From Luteimonas terrae (GTDB taxonomy: Bacteria > Pseudomonadota > Gammaproteobacteria > Xanthomonadales > Xanthomonadaceae): DNA of 64,000 bases. The notes under the pieces are model-generated. The model did not search any database. It worked only from the letters and a program-made list of their open reading frames with translations, and was not told the DNA's origin. The stretch is taken from the NCBI RefSeq assembly GCF_004358165.1, contig NZ_SMTG01000002.1, positions 930,001-994,000 of the forward strand. The letters are read 5' to 3'. Position 1 is the stretch's first letter; each line of letters opens with the position of its first letter. Made by a program: the position numbers and the translations under genes. Positions 53,756 to 62,347 of the stretch are shown here, one piece after another.

Positions 53756-54445
53756 TCACCAGACGAGGTCGTCCGGGACCTGGTATTGCGGGTCGTTGTA
53801 GGGATCGTCCGCCGCTGGCGCGGAGGGATCGATGCGCAGTGCGACCGACGGCGCGAAGATCGTCTCGGCCTCGCTCATCACCTCGGACGTCACCAGCAGA
53901 TAGCGACCGTTGAGCTGCACCACGCCCAGCTCGCCGGCGTTGAGCGCCTTGAGCTGGTCGGCGTCGACGTGGATGCGTTTGATCTTGCCGCCGTATTCGA
54001 AATGACGGGCGATCTCGGCCTCGGGTTTGTTGAGCGACTTGCCGGCGAGAAAGCTCTCCAGCTTCGCGCGCGCTTCGCGGCGCAGACGCGCCTCTTCCTG
54101 CTTGACGCGTTCGGCTTCGATGCGCTCGTCCTTCTCGCGCTGGGCGCGGATGGCGAAGGCCTTGGCCAGATCGATGTCGCCCTGCGGCGGACGCTTGCCC
54201 TGCGGCGCGCCACGGCGATCGTTGGGACGCGGCTTGCCGTCGTTGCGCGCCACGCCGCCGTGACGGCCCTGCGGACGCTGCGCGTTGTCGCCACGCGGCG
54301 CGCCGCCCTTGGCGTCGGCATTGCGGGGACCGCGGCGGTCGTCGGCGCGCGGGCCACGACGCTCGTCACGACGCGGCTTGGGCGCAGCGGGCGCCGGCGC
54401 CTTGAATCCGAGGCCGAGCAGCTGGTCGCGGAGGGAATCGGTCAT
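53756..54445 (-). CDS. DUF2058 nucleoprotein-like protein (YaiL)
   Basis: 229 residues. Starts MTDSLRDQLLGLGFKAPAP as in DUF2058, followed by a highly basic low-complexity segment (RRDERRGPRADDRRGPRNAD), a coiled-coil helix (REKDERIEAERVKQEEARLR) and a C-terminal domain with HFEYGGKIKRIHVDADQ. The basic region suggests nucleic-acid or ribosome contact, but the role is unknown. It follows slyX by 11 bp. Confidence 0.9.
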   Translation of the reverse strand: MTDSLRDQLLGLGFKAPAPAAPKPRRDERRGPRADDRRGPRNADAKGGAPRGDNAQRPQGRHGGVARNDGKPRPNDRRGAPQGKRPPQGDIDLAKAFAIRAQREKDERIEAERVKQEEARLRREARAKLESFLAGKSLNKPEAEIARHFEYGGKIKRIHVDADQLKALNAGELGVVQLNGRYLLVTSEVMSEAETIFAPSVALRIDPSAPAADDPYNDPQYQVPDDLVW

Positions 54446-54456
54446 CGCAGCGGATC

Positions 54457-54684
54457 TCAGTAATGCGGGGGTGGCGGCTCTTCCGACGCGTCGGGGAACT
54501 GCACGGTGCGCGCCTGGCGCAGATCGTCCATCACCCGGCGCAGCAGACCGGTCTGGGCGCTCAGTTCCAGCCGCGCCTGGGTGAGCGCGTCGTTGAGTTC
54601 GCCGATGGTCTGTTCCTGGAAAGACAGGCGCATTTCCAGTTCGGTGACGCGCGATTCGAGCGCGTCGTGTCCGGTGTCGTTCAT
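54457..54684 (-). CDS. slyX: SlyX family protein
   Basis: 75 residues from ATG 54684 (MNDTGHDALESRVTELEMRL). A single coiled-coil helix (LSFQEQTIGELNDALTQARL) with the family C-terminal signature PPPPHY. Function unknown in any organism. Adjacent to the FKBP isomerase gene, the same association seen with slyX and slyD/fkpA in enterobacteria. Confidence 0.93.
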   Translation of the reverse strand: MNDTGHDALESRVTELEMRLSFQEQTIGELNDALTQARLELSAQTGLLRRVMDDLRQARTVQFPDASEEPPPPHY

Positions 54685-54736
54685 TGCACGTCCGTTCGAC
54701 CGGCGCGCCACCCGCGGGCAGCGCGCCGATGCGTTC

Positions 54737-55507
54737 TTACTTGACGATGTCCTGCAGCTCGACCTCGAACACCAGCATCTGGTTCGGTCCGATCGGGCCC
54801 GAGCCCATCTCGCCGTAGCCCAGCGCGGCCGGGATCCACAGCTCGTACTTGCTGCCGACGTTCATCAGCTGCAGGCCTTCCTGCCAGCCCGGCACCACCT
54901 GGTTGAGCGCGAACTGCGCCGGCTCGCCGCGATCGATCGAGCTGTCGAAGGTCTCGCCGTTGAGCAGCGTGCCCTTGTAGTGCACACGCACGGTGTCGTT
55001 CGGGCCGGGCTTGGGACCGGTGCCCTCGGTGATCACGCGGTACTGCAGACCCGACGCGGTCGTGGTCACGCCTTCGCGCTTGCCGTTCTCAGCGAGGAAC
55101 TTCTCGGCCTCGGCGGCGTTGGTCTTGGCCTTCTCCTGCATCTCGGCCATCTGCTTGGCCTGCATGCGCTCGCCGAACTTCTGCATCACCGCCATGGCCT
55201 GCTCGTCGGTGATCTCGACGGCCTTGTCGTTGAGGGTCTCGTCGATGGCGCGCTGCAGGGTCTTGACGTCGATCTCGTCCTTGATCTGCTTGAGCTGCTC
55301 GCCCATCTGGTTGCCGATGATGTAGGCGACCTGCTCGCGCTCGCCCTTGAGGCCGGCGATCTCGCCGCCCTCGCCTGCAGCGGCGGTGTCGGCGGCGGCG
55401 CCTTCGGCGGGCTTGCCGGTCTCCTTGTCGATCGGCTTGCAGGCAATCATCGCCAGCGGCAGAACGGCGACGAGGCCGACGATGGCGAGGCGCTTGGTGT
55501 TCTTCAT
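54737..55507 (-). CDS. FKBP-type peptidyl-prolyl isomerase lipoprotein (Mip/FkpA-like)
   Basis: 256 residues. Lipoprotein-type signal (VAVLPLAMIAC), an N-terminal helical dimerisation domain (VAYIIGNQMGEQLKQIKDEI to KFGERMQAK) and a C-terminal FKBP domain with VRVHYKGTLLNGETFDSS and AALGYGEMGSGPIGPNQML. It is a periplasmic folding catalyst. The paralogue with doubled N-domain lies just upstream on the same strand. Confidence 0.95.
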   Translation of the reverse strand: MKNTKRLAIVGLVAVLPLAMIACKPIDKETGKPAEGAAADTAAAGEGGEIAGLKGEREQVAYIIGNQMGEQLKQIKDEIDVKTLQRAIDETLNDKAVEITDEQAMAVMQKFGERMQAKQMAEMQEKAKTNAAEAEKFLAENGKREGVTTTASGLQYRVITEGTGPKPGPNDTVRVHYKGTLLNGETFDSSIDRGEPAQFALNQVVPGWQEGLQLMNVGSKYELWIPAALGYGEMGSGPIGPNQMLVFEVELQDIVK

Positions 55508-55596
55508 GCGGAAAACTCCGGAATCGAAATGAGTGGTCGGAACAGGGGGTCAGGGGTCCGGCCGCGCGGTGCGCGGGCGGTGTGAGCGGACAACGG

Positions 55597-56511
55597 TCAG
55601 AGGATGTCGATCAGTTCGACATCGAACACGAGCGTGGAGTTCGGCGGAATGTTCGGCGGGCTGCCACGCACGCCGTAGGCCAGTTCTCCGGGAATCCAGA
55701 ACCGGTACTTGCCGCCGATGGGCATCAGCTGGATGCCTTCGGTCCAGCCGGCGATGACCTGGCCCAGGCCGAAGACCGCGGGTTCGCCGCGGCTGTAGGA
55801 ACTGTCGAACTCGGTGCCGTCGAGCAGCGTGCCCCTGTAGTGCACGCGCACGCGGTCGGTCGCGCGCGGACGCGGGCCCTGACCCTGCTTGTCCACGCGG
55901 TACTGGATGCCGGACGCGGTCGCGAACACGCCCGGCTTGCCGCGGTTGGCGGTCATGAAGGCGACCCCGGCCTGGCGGTTGTCGTCGGCCGCACGCGCGC
56001 TGCGTGCCTGGCCCTGGGCGATCATCGCCTGACGCGCCCTGGCGATCTCGTCGGCCGACAGCGACGGCGCCTTGCCGTCGAGCGTGTCCCGGATACCGCG
56101 CATCAGCGCCGGCATTGCGAGATCGCCGCGCAGCGCCGACAGCGAACGGCCCACGTCGGCGCCGAGCATCTGGCCGACCTGCACGCGGTCGACCGCCGGC
56201 GGCTCGCTGCCGGGCGGCAGTCCGGGCACCGGGCGACCGCTGCGCGAGGCGACCCGCTGGGCCAGCGCCTGCCCCAGGCGCTGCGTCTGCGCCTGCTCCA
56301 GCGCCGGCGGCTTGCCTTCGAACGCGTCGGCAATCGCGCGCTCGAACGCGGCCAGATCCATGTCCGGCGCGACCTGCTTGAGTTGCGCGGCCACGTCCAG
56401 ACCCACCACGTAGCTGCTCGTGTCCTTGTCGGCGCCGTCGGCGGCGAACGCGACCGGTGCAAGCGGTGCCAGCAACAGGGCCAGCGCCACTGCACGCATC
56501 TGGATCAACAT
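55597..56511 (-). CDS. FKBP-type isomerase with two N-terminal helical domains
   Basis: 304 residues with a signal peptide ([15 protein letters not shown]). Two FKBP_N-like helical segments precede the catalytic domain: [20 protein letters not shown] to [10 protein letters not shown] at about 35-75, and [20 protein letters not shown] to [10 protein letters not shown] at about 112-155. The FKBP domain has [18 protein letters not shown] and [20 protein letters not shown]. It is a periplasmic foldase of the FkpA class with an extended dimerisation arm. Located 89 bp upstream of the other FKBP gene. Confidence 0.92.
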   Translation of the reverse strand: MLIQMRAVALALLLAPLAPVAFAADGADKDTSSYVVGLDVAAQLKQVAPDMDLAAFERAIADAFEGKPPALEQAQTQRLGQALAQRVASRSGRPVPGLPPGSEPPAVDRVQVGQMLGADVGRSLSALRGDLAMPALMRGIRDTLDGKAPSLSADEIARARQAMIAQGQARSARAADDNRQAGVAFMTANRGKPGVFATASGIQYRVDKQGQGPRPRATDRVRVHYRGTLLDGTEFDSSYSRGEPAVFGLGQVIAGWTEGIQLMPIGGKYRFWIPGELAYGVRGSPPNIPPNSTLVFDVELIDIL

Positions 56512-56599
56512 CGAAGCGATTCTCCTGCCCGTCCGCGGGCGATCAGCCGGCTATTGTCGCGGCGCCGTGGCGGCGGGGCAATCGCGCCGCCGGACGCCT

Positions 56600-57202
56600 T
56601 CAGCGGGTGGCCGGCCTGGGCGCGGCGAGCGCACGCTCGATCGCGGCGACGATCTGCGGATCGTCCGGCTTGACCCGGCTGCCCCACTGCCCCAGCACCC
56701 GGCCGTCGCGCCCCACCAGATACTTGTGGAAATTCCATTGCGGCGCCTGCCCGGTGGCCTCTGCCAGCTGGCGGTACATCGGCGTTGCCTCCGGCCCGAC
56801 CACGTGCACCTTCTGGAACATCGGGAACTTCACCCCGTAGGTCAGCGTGCAGAACTCCTGGATCGCCGCCTCGTCGTCGAACTCCTGTTCCTTGAAATCG
56901 CCCGAGGGAAAGCCCAGCACCGCGAAACCCCGCGGACGCAGACGCGCGTGCAGCGCCTCGAGCGCTTCGTACTGCGGCGTGAAACCACACTTGCTGGCGG
57001 TATTGACGATCAGCACCACGTCGCCGCCGTAGGCACGGCGCAGATCGACGGTCTCGGGCACCGCCAGCTGACGGAACGAATGGTCCAGCACGCCGGACTG
57101 CGCGGCCGGGCCCTGCGCAGCCACCGCGCCGACCAGCATCGACAGCCCCAGCGCCAGCAGCGCGCGACGGTGCATCCGGGACAACAGGCCTGTGTCACGC
57201 AT
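56600..57202 (-). CDS. Glutathione peroxidase family protein with signal peptide
   Basis: 200 residues from ATG 57202 (MRDTGLLSRMHRRALLALGL), preceded by GGAGAG; the start at 57238 adds a charged leader. Signal peptide ending AVAAQ, so probably periplasmic. Peroxidatic Cys in NTASKCGFTPQY and the Trp-Asn pair in QWNFHKYLVG; the loop that is usually FPxNQF reads FPSGDF. It reduces hydroperoxides, most likely with thioredoxin in bacteria. Confidence 0.9.
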   Translation of the reverse strand: MRDTGLLSRMHRRALLALGLSMLVGAVAAQGPAAQSGVLDHSFRQLAVPETVDLRRAYGGDVVLIVNTASKCGFTPQYEALEALHARLRPRGFAVLGFPSGDFKEQEFDDEAAIQEFCTLTYGVKFPMFQKVHVVGPEATPMYRQLAEATGQAPQWNFHKYLVGRDGRVLGQWGSRVKPDDPQIVAAIERALAAPRPATR

Positions 57203-57268
57203 TGCGCTCTCCTCGTGGGTCCGCCGGACCCCTGCCATCAGTTGGGTGGAAATTTTTCGATCGACGCG

Positions 57269-57296
57269 TTGACACCTGCTGAGGTGGTGTTATAGT
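57269..57296 (+). promoter_or_regulatory. Sigma-70 promoter of the ytrA-like/ABC operon
   Basis: TTGACA (57269-57274), 16-nt spacer, TATAGT (57291-57296), 38 bp upstream of the first gene's ATG. Both boxes are near consensus and the -10 lies within the GntR palindrome. Confidence 0.85.
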
Positions 57297-57309
57297 CACC
57301 TACAACACC
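57286..57309. promoter_or_regulatory. Palindromic operator, probably for the YtrA-type GntR
   Basis: GGTGTTATAG (57286-57295), 4-nt TCAC, CTACAACACC (57300-57309); the right arm reversed is GGTGTTGTAG, one mismatch in ten. It covers the -10 box, so binding of the operon's own GntR should repress it. Confidence 0.85.
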
Positions 57310-57334
57310 TACCCACTAGAGCAGGACGGTCCTC

Positions 57335-57619
57335 ATGAACCGCAGGCTCCAAACCCCGATCATCGCATGCACCGCCGCGGCACTGGCCCTCTCGGCCGGC
57401 CTGCTGTTCGCCGGTCCCAACGGCCAGGCCGGGGCGTCTGTCGACGCCGCGCTGGCAGTGCCCGCCGCGGCCGCAAAGGCACCGGCGCAGGTCCAGCGCG
57501 CGGCGACCACGTCCGATCTCGACACCACAGAGGCACCGCGCCCCCGCGCCCGGCGTGCCCGCAGCGGCTTCGCCCTGCCGTACTTCTCGTTCGCGCGGGG
57601 CGCTGGTGGAAGGAGCTGA
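57335..57619 (+). CDS. Small secreted Ala-rich protein, first gene of the ABC operon
   Basis: 94 residues. Signal peptide MNRRLQTPIIACTAAALALS then AGLLFAG, followed by low-complexity Ala/Pro/Arg sequence (APAQVQRAATTSD, RPRARRARSGFALPYFSFA). No family recognised. It ends 4 bp before the gntR ATG, so it is co-transcribed and its product may be connected with the transporter's cargo or with sensing, but nothing in the sequence shows which. Confidence 0.75.
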   Translation: MNRRLQTPIIACTAAALALSAGLLFAGPNGQAGASVDAALAVPAAAAKAPAQVQRAATTSDLDTTEAPRPRARRARSGFALPYFSFARGAGGRS

Positions 57620-57623
57620 GGCC

Positions 57624-57995
57624 ATGGCCAACATCGAATGGAGCGACGGCGCTCCCATCTACCGCCAGCTGAAGGAACGCGTCATCGCGATGATGCTCGA
57701 CGGCGTCCTCAAGCCCGGCGACGCGCTGCCCTCGGTGCGCCAGGTGGCGGCCGACTACCAGCTCAACCCGATCACCGTGTCCCGCGCCTACCAGGAACTC
57801 GCCGACGAGGCGCTGGTGGAGAAGCGCCGCGGCCTGGGCATGTTCGTCACCGAGGAAGCGTCCAAGAAGCTGCGCAGCAGCGAACGCGAGCGTTTCCTGA
57901 GCGACGAGTGGCCACAGGTGGTCGAACGGATCGAACGCCTGGGGCTGTCGGCCCGGGATCTGCTGCAGTCCATCGGCAATGGAGCCAACGAATGA
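57624..57995 (+). CDS. GntR-family regulator, YtrA subfamily
   Basis: 123 residues from ATG 57624 (MANIEWSDGAPIYRQLKERV), behind GGAAGGAGCTGAGG. N-terminal winged helix with DALPSVRQVAADYQLNPITV and RGLGMFVTE, and only a short C-terminal dimerisation helix, the size and plan of YtrA regulators that control ABC transporter operons. No ligand domain. Its ATG follows the small secreted gene; its stop overlaps the ABC ATPase ATG (ATGA). Confidence 0.94.
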   Translation: MANIEWSDGAPIYRQLKERVIAMMLDGVLKPGDALPSVRQVAADYQLNPITVSRAYQELADEALVEKRRGLGMFVTEEASKKLRSSERERFLSDEWPQVVERIERLGLSARDLLQSIGNGANE

Positions 57996-58867
57996 ACGCC
58001 GTCCCAGACGCACCGGTGATCACCGCGCGCAATCTCTCCAAGATCTACAAGGGCGCGCGCGCGCTCGACGGCACCAGCTTCCAGATCCCCGCCGGCCGCA
58101 TCGTCGGCCTGATCGGCCCCAACGGCGCCGGCAAGACCACCGCGCTCAAGGCGCTGCTGGGCCTGATCCGCTTCGACGGCGAGATGTCGGTGCTGGGCCG
58201 CGACCCGCGCACCGAGCGCGACGCGCTGATGAACGATGTCTGCTTCATCGCCGACGTGGCGGTGCTGCCGCGCTGGATGCGCGTGCGTGACGCGATCGAT
58301 TTCGTCGAAGGCGTGCACCCCCGCTTCGACCGCGCCCGCTGCGAGCGCTTCCTGGCCAACACCAAGCTCGGCCCCAAGCAGCGCGTGCGCGAGATGTCCA
58401 AGGGCATGATCGTGCAGCTGCACCTGGCCCTGGTGATGGCGATCGACGCGAAGCTGCTGGTGCTCGACGAGCCCACGCTGGGCCTGGACATCCTCTACCG
58501 CAAGCAGTTCTACCAGCGCCTGCTGGAGGACTACTTCGACGAGCAGAAGACCATCATCGTCACCACGCACCAGGTCGAGGAGATCGAGCACATCCTGACC
58601 GACGTGCTGTTCATCCAGAACGGCAAGATCGTGCTGGACGCGCCGATGGACGATGTCGGCGAGCGGTTCGTCGAAGTGCTGGTCAACGCCGACCAGCTCG
58701 AGGCCGCCCGCGCCCACCGTCCGATCGACGAACGCGCCCTGCCCTTCGGCAAGACCGTCATGCTGTTCGACAACGTCCCCGTCACCACCCTGTCGGCGTT
58801 CGGCGAAACCCGCACGCCGGGCCTGGCCGACCTGTTCGTGGCCACGATGAAAGGAGCCTACGCATGA
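57992..58867 (+). CDS. ABC transporter ATP-binding protein (YtrB-like)
   Basis: 291 residues. Walker A GPNGAGKTTALK, Walker B LLVLDEPTLGLD and switch His in VTTHQVEEIEH; the signature motif is MSKGMIVQLHLAL in place of LSGGQ, normal for the YtrB/CcmA-like branch. Pairs with the permease in the next gene (ATGA overlap) to form an exporter or antibiotic/stress-related transporter. Confidence 0.94.
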   Translation: MNAVPDAPVITARNLSKIYKGARALDGTSFQIPAGRIVGLIGPNGAGKTTALKALLGLIRFDGEMSVLGRDPRTERDALMNDVCFIADVAVLPRWMRVRDAIDFVEGVHPRFDRARCERFLANTKLGPKQRVREMSKGMIVQLHLALVMAIDAKLLVLDEPTLGLDILYRKQFYQRLLEDYFDEQKTIIVTTHQVEEIEHILTDVLFIQNGKIVLDAPMDDVGERFVEVLVNADQLEAARAHRPIDERALPFGKTVMLFDNVPVTTLSAFGETRTPGLADLFVATMKGAYA

Positions 58868-59904
58868 ATGCCTCCGTCGAATCCGTGAGCACTCCGGTGG
58901 CCGCACGCACGGCGCCGCATGCCACGCACCGCTTCCGCCTGCTGCTGCGGCGCGAGTACTGGGAGCATCGCGGCGGCATGTTCTGGGCGCCGCTCATCGC
59001 TGGCGCGGTGTCGTCGCTGCTGTCGATCGGCCTGCTGATCGTCGGCATCTGGACCGCACACAAGGCGGTTGCCGACGGCCATCTGATCCAGGCCAACGGC
59101 GTCACGATCAACGGCATGGATCTGGGCGCGCTGGTGCAGCAGCTGAGCGGCGACGATCTGCACCAGCTGTCCGAAGGGCTCACGATCACTCTCGCGCTGT
59201 CGTCGCTCTGGCCGTTCTTCGTGATGATCTTCGTCGCGTTCTTCTACTGCCTGGGCGCGCTGTACGACGACCGCAGGGACCGCAGCGTGCTGTTCTGGAA
59301 GTCGCTGCCGGTGTCCGACACGGCGACGGTGCTGTCGAAGGTCGTCACCGTGATGCTGGTGATTCCGCTGATCGCGACCCTGATGGCCATCGTCACGATG
59401 CTGGTCTTCCTGGTGGCCCTGAGCATCGCGGTCGCGGCCCATGGTGCCAACCCGTTCCCGCTGTTGTGGAGCAACGGCGCGGTGTTCCTGCTGGCCGCGC
59501 AGTTCCTCGCCGCGATCCCGGTCTACGCCGCGTGGATGATGCCGACCCTCGGCTGGCTGCTGCTGTGCTCGGCCTGGGCCAAGAGCAAGCCGTTCCTGTG
59601 GGCTCTCCTGATTCCGCTGGCACTGGGCATCGCGACATCGATGACCGGTCTGCTGCAGGTGTTCGGGCTGGAGCGTCACTGGCTGTGGGGCAACGTCGTG
59701 GCGCGGATGCTGCTGGGCACCGTACCGGTGACGCCGCGCGACATCGACTACATCCAGGCCGGTGGTGGCACGGCCAGCGAGATGTTTTCAATCCAGGGCA
59801 CGTGGAGCAACTTCGCCGAGCCCGCGATGTGGATCGGCATCGTCGCCGGCATCGTGATGATCGTCATCGCCATCCGCCTGCGCCGCTGGCGCGAAGAAGG
59901 CTGA
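58864..59904 (+). CDS. ABC transporter permease
   Basis: 346 residues with about six membrane helices, e.g. FWAPLIAGAVSSLLSIGLLI, LSSLWPFFVMIFVAFFYCLG, IPLIATLMAIVTMLVFLVAL and a last one IGIVAGIVMIVIAIRL. The loop GALYDDRRDRSVLFWKSLPV is the cytoplasmic coupling element that ABC-2-type exporters of this kind share. Substrate not identifiable. Encoded directly after its ATPase. Confidence 0.92.
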   Translation: MNASVESVSTPVAARTAPHATHRFRLLLRREYWEHRGGMFWAPLIAGAVSSLLSIGLLIVGIWTAHKAVADGHLIQANGVTINGMDLGALVQQLSGDDLHQLSEGLTITLALSSLWPFFVMIFVAFFYCLGALYDDRRDRSVLFWKSLPVSDTATVLSKVVTVMLVIPLIATLMAIVTMLVFLVALSIAVAAHGANPFPLLWSNGAVFLLAAQFLAAIPVYAAWMMPTLGWLLLCSAWAKSKPFLWALLIPLALGIATSMTGLLQVFGLERHWLWGNVVARMLLGTVPVTPRDIDYIQAGGGTASEMFSIQGTWSNFAEPAMWIGIVAGIVMIVIAIRLRRWREEG

Positions 59905-59936
59905 GTCCAAGCGCACCCCGAACAGGAGAAGTCAGG

Positions 59937-60596
59937 ATGAAATTCGCACCCGCTGTGCTCGCCACCCTGCTGTGCCTGCCCGGCTTCGCCTGGTCGGCCG
60001 CGTCCGACGACGCCGGCGTCCGCGCCGAGATCCGCCGCGACATGGAAGAGGCCCGCCAGGAGATCCGCGACGATCTCGCCAAGGCCCGCGCCGAACTCGA
60101 CACCGGGAACCTCGACGTCGGCAACAGCCTGCAGTTCAACGGCGACGGCCGACGCAAGTCCGGCGCCGACCGCAACCTGCCCAAGGCGGAAATCACCCCG
60201 CGCGGGGATTTCCTGATCGATGGCAAGGCGGTCGCGATCAACGCCGAACAGCGCCGGCAGCTGCTGGCCTACCGCGGCCAGGTCATCGCGGTGGCGCAGG
60301 CCGGCATCGACATCGGCGAGGTCGCGGCACTGGCGGCGGTGGACTCGGTGGATCGCGGCATGTTCTCGCTGCTGGTCGGCTCGCTGACGGGCAGCATGCA
60401 GCGCCAGATCAAGCGGACCGTGCGTGACAGCGTCGGTCCGGGCGTGGCGAAGATCTGCGAGGCCATGCCGGCCTTGCACGTCTCGCAGCAGCAGCTCGCC
60501 GCCGACCTCCCCGAGTTCCGTCCCTACGCGCGGCTGGAAGCCCAGGACGGCGCGCGCTGCATCCGCGAGGTCAACCGGGAATTCGCCCGGCTCTGA
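59937..60596 (+). CDS. YggN-like periplasmic protein (DUF2884), copy 1
   Basis: 219 residues from ATG 59937, preceded by AGGAGAAGTCAGG. Signal peptide ending FAWSAAS; a helical stretch (AEIRRDMEEARQEIRDDLAK); then the segment LPKAEITPRGDFLIDGKAVA and RGQVIAVAQAGIDIGEVAA shared with the copy two genes on. DUF2884/YggN function is unknown. Part of the YtrA operon and 32 bp after the permease. Confidence 0.9.
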   Translation: MKFAPAVLATLLCLPGFAWSAASDDAGVRAEIRRDMEEARQEIRDDLAKARAELDTGNLDVGNSLQFNGDGRRKSGADRNLPKAEITPRGDFLIDGKAVAINAEQRRQLLAYRGQVIAVAQAGIDIGEVAALAAVDSVDRGMFSLLVGSLTGSMQRQIKRTVRDSVGPGVAKICEAMPALHVSQQQLAADLPEFRPYARLEAQDGARCIREVNREFARL

Positions 60597-60712
60597 GGCA
60601 TCCCATCCGGCCCTTGCGCATCGCGCGCAGGACCGGATGATCCAAGCGGTTCCGTTCGACAGTCCGCCACGTGACGGGGCCTGCCCGTCACGCCGCCCAA
60701 GGAGATTCCGAG

Positions 60713-61564
60713 ATGCCGTCTGCCGCGTTCCGTGTCCCGCTCGTCGTCGTACTCGCCGCCCTCACCGCCCTGCCGCTCGCAGCCGCTGCGCAGGACGGCC
60801 CGCAATGTCGCCACAGCCAGCCGCGTGAGCTCGCGCTGCAGCTCGAGGGCATCCGCACGGTCCGCTTCGACATCGGCAACAGCAAGCTCCGCGTCGACGG
60901 GGCCGCGCAGCCCGACGCGACCCTGCGCGGTCGCGCCTGCGCGTCGAACGAATCGGCACTGGCCGCGCTGGTGCTCGACCAAAAGCGCGAGGGCGACACC
61001 CTGCACGTCACGATGCGCCGCGAACGCAACGTGACCGGGTGGATGGGCAACCAGTACGCGTACCTCGACCTGACCGGCCAGGTGCCGGCGAACGTGCTGG
61101 TGCAGGCGGTCGTCGGGTCCGGCGATGCCTGGGTGACCGGCGTCGCCGCGGCCAGCGCGGATGTCGGCTCTGGTGATGCCGACGTGCGGCGCATTGCCGG
61201 GCGCGTGACGGCCAAGGTCGGCTCGGGCGACGTCAACATCGACGAAGCCGGCGAGCTGAAGGTGCTGTCGATCGGCTCGGGCGACGTCGAAGCGCGCGGT
61301 GTCCGCGGCCCCGTCGAAGTCGGCAGCATCGGCTCGGGCGACTTCAAGCTCGAACGCGGCGGCGGCGATGTCCGTATCGGCAGCGTCGGCTCGGGCGACG
61401 TGGAACTGCGCGATGTCACCGGCAGCGTGCAGGTCGACTCGATCGGTTCGGGCGACATCGACGTGCGCGGCGTCGGCGGCGACCTGACCGTGTCCTCCAA
61501 GGGCAGCGGCGACATCTCCCACCGCGACGTGCGCGGCACCGTGAACCTGCCGCGCCGGCGCTGA
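60713..61564 (+). CDS. DUF4097-type beta-repeat protein with eight GSGD motifs
   Basis: 283 residues from ATG 60713 behind AAGGAGATTCCGAG. Signal peptide (VPLVVVLAALTALPLAAAA). From residue 135 the sequence repeats GSGD at 135, 152, 170, 188, 207, 226, 245 and 264 (period 17-19), each followed by a hydrophobic strand, as in right-handed beta-helix adhesin-like domains (DUF4097/DUF2807). Probably periplasmic or surface-bound; role unknown. It sits between two YggN-like genes in the operon. Confidence 0.88.
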   Translation: MPSAAFRVPLVVVLAALTALPLAAAAQDGPQCRHSQPRELALQLEGIRTVRFDIGNSKLRVDGAAQPDATLRGRACASNESALAALVLDQKREGDTLHVTMRRERNVTGWMGNQYAYLDLTGQVPANVLVQAVVGSGDAWVTGVAAASADVGSGDADVRRIAGRVTAKVGSGDVNIDEAGELKVLSIGSGDVEARGVRGPVEVGSIGSGDFKLERGGGDVRIGSVGSGDVELRDVTGSVQVDSIGSGDIDVRGVGGDLTVSSKGSGDISHRDVRGTVNLPRRR

Positions 61565-61590
61565 ATCCCACTCCCAACCGGATTGCGACC

Positions 61591-62340
61591 ATGAAGATTC
61601 TTTCGTCCCACGTGCTGCTGCTGGCCCTGCTGCTGGCCTGCACGGGTGTGCTGACCGGCTGCGGCCGCGACGCCGCGCCTGCGGCAGGCGATACCGATGC
61701 GGCGGTCGATGCGCCCGAAGACGAAGGCTTCGTGGCGCGCACCACCCGGCGCGCACTCGACACCGCGCAACGCGACCTGGCGCAGAAAAACATCAGCGTC
61801 GGCGGCACCCGCAGCGGCGGTTTGGACATCAATGGTTTTCGCTTCGGCGGCGACGACAGCCGAACCGCGGGTCTGCCCAAGGCCGAGATCAGCCCCACCG
61901 GCGACTTCCTCGTCGGCGGCACCGCGGTGGAGATCGATGCGACCCAGCGGCAGCTGCTGCTGGCCCATCGCACCAACATCATCGCGATCGCGCAGGCCGG
62001 CATCCGGATCGGCATCCAAGGCGCGCAGCTCGGCGCCCAGGCCGCCAAGGGCGCCATCGCCAGCGCGCTGAGCGGCAAGACCGACGAGTTCGAACAGCGC
62101 ATGCAGGCCGAGGCCGCGAAGATCGAGGCCGATGCCGACCAGCTGTGCGACCACCTGCCGCCGCTACTCGCCTCGCAGAATGCGCTGGCGGCCGCGCTGC
62201 CCGCCTTCCAGCCCTACGCGACGATGGACGCCGGCGACGTCACCGACTGCCGCAAGGACACCGTCGTCCATCGGGAAGACGCTGCCGGCGAAGCCGATGC
62301 CGCCGCGGACGCGGATCCCGCGCCGCCGACAGCAGACTGA
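61591..62340 (+). CDS. YggN-like lipoprotein (DUF2884), copy 2
   Basis: 249 residues starting MKILSSHVLLLALLLACTGV; lipoprotein signal with Cys at LTGCGRD. It shares with copy 1 the block LPKAEISPTGDFLVGGTAVE and HRTNIIAIAQAGIRIGIQ. The C-terminal tail is acidic (EADAAADADPAPPTAD). Last gene of the operon; followed by a hairpin at 62348. Confidence 0.9.
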   Translation: MKILSSHVLLLALLLACTGVLTGCGRDAAPAAGDTDAAVDAPEDEGFVARTTRRALDTAQRDLAQKNISVGGTRSGGLDINGFRFGGDDSRTAGLPKAEISPTGDFLVGGTAVEIDATQRQLLLAHRTNIIAIAQAGIRIGIQGAQLGAQAAKGAIASALSGKTDEFEQRMQAEAAKIEADADQLCDHLPPLLASQNALAAALPAFQPYATMDAGDVTDCRKDTVVHREDAAGEADAAADADPAPPTAD

Positions 62341-62347
62341 GGCCCCT

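Noticed and set aside
57992..58867. Missing LSGGQ signature in the ABC ATPase as a sign of inactivity
   Set aside because: MSKGM is the normal variant in this ABC branch, and Walker A, Walker B and the switch His are intact.
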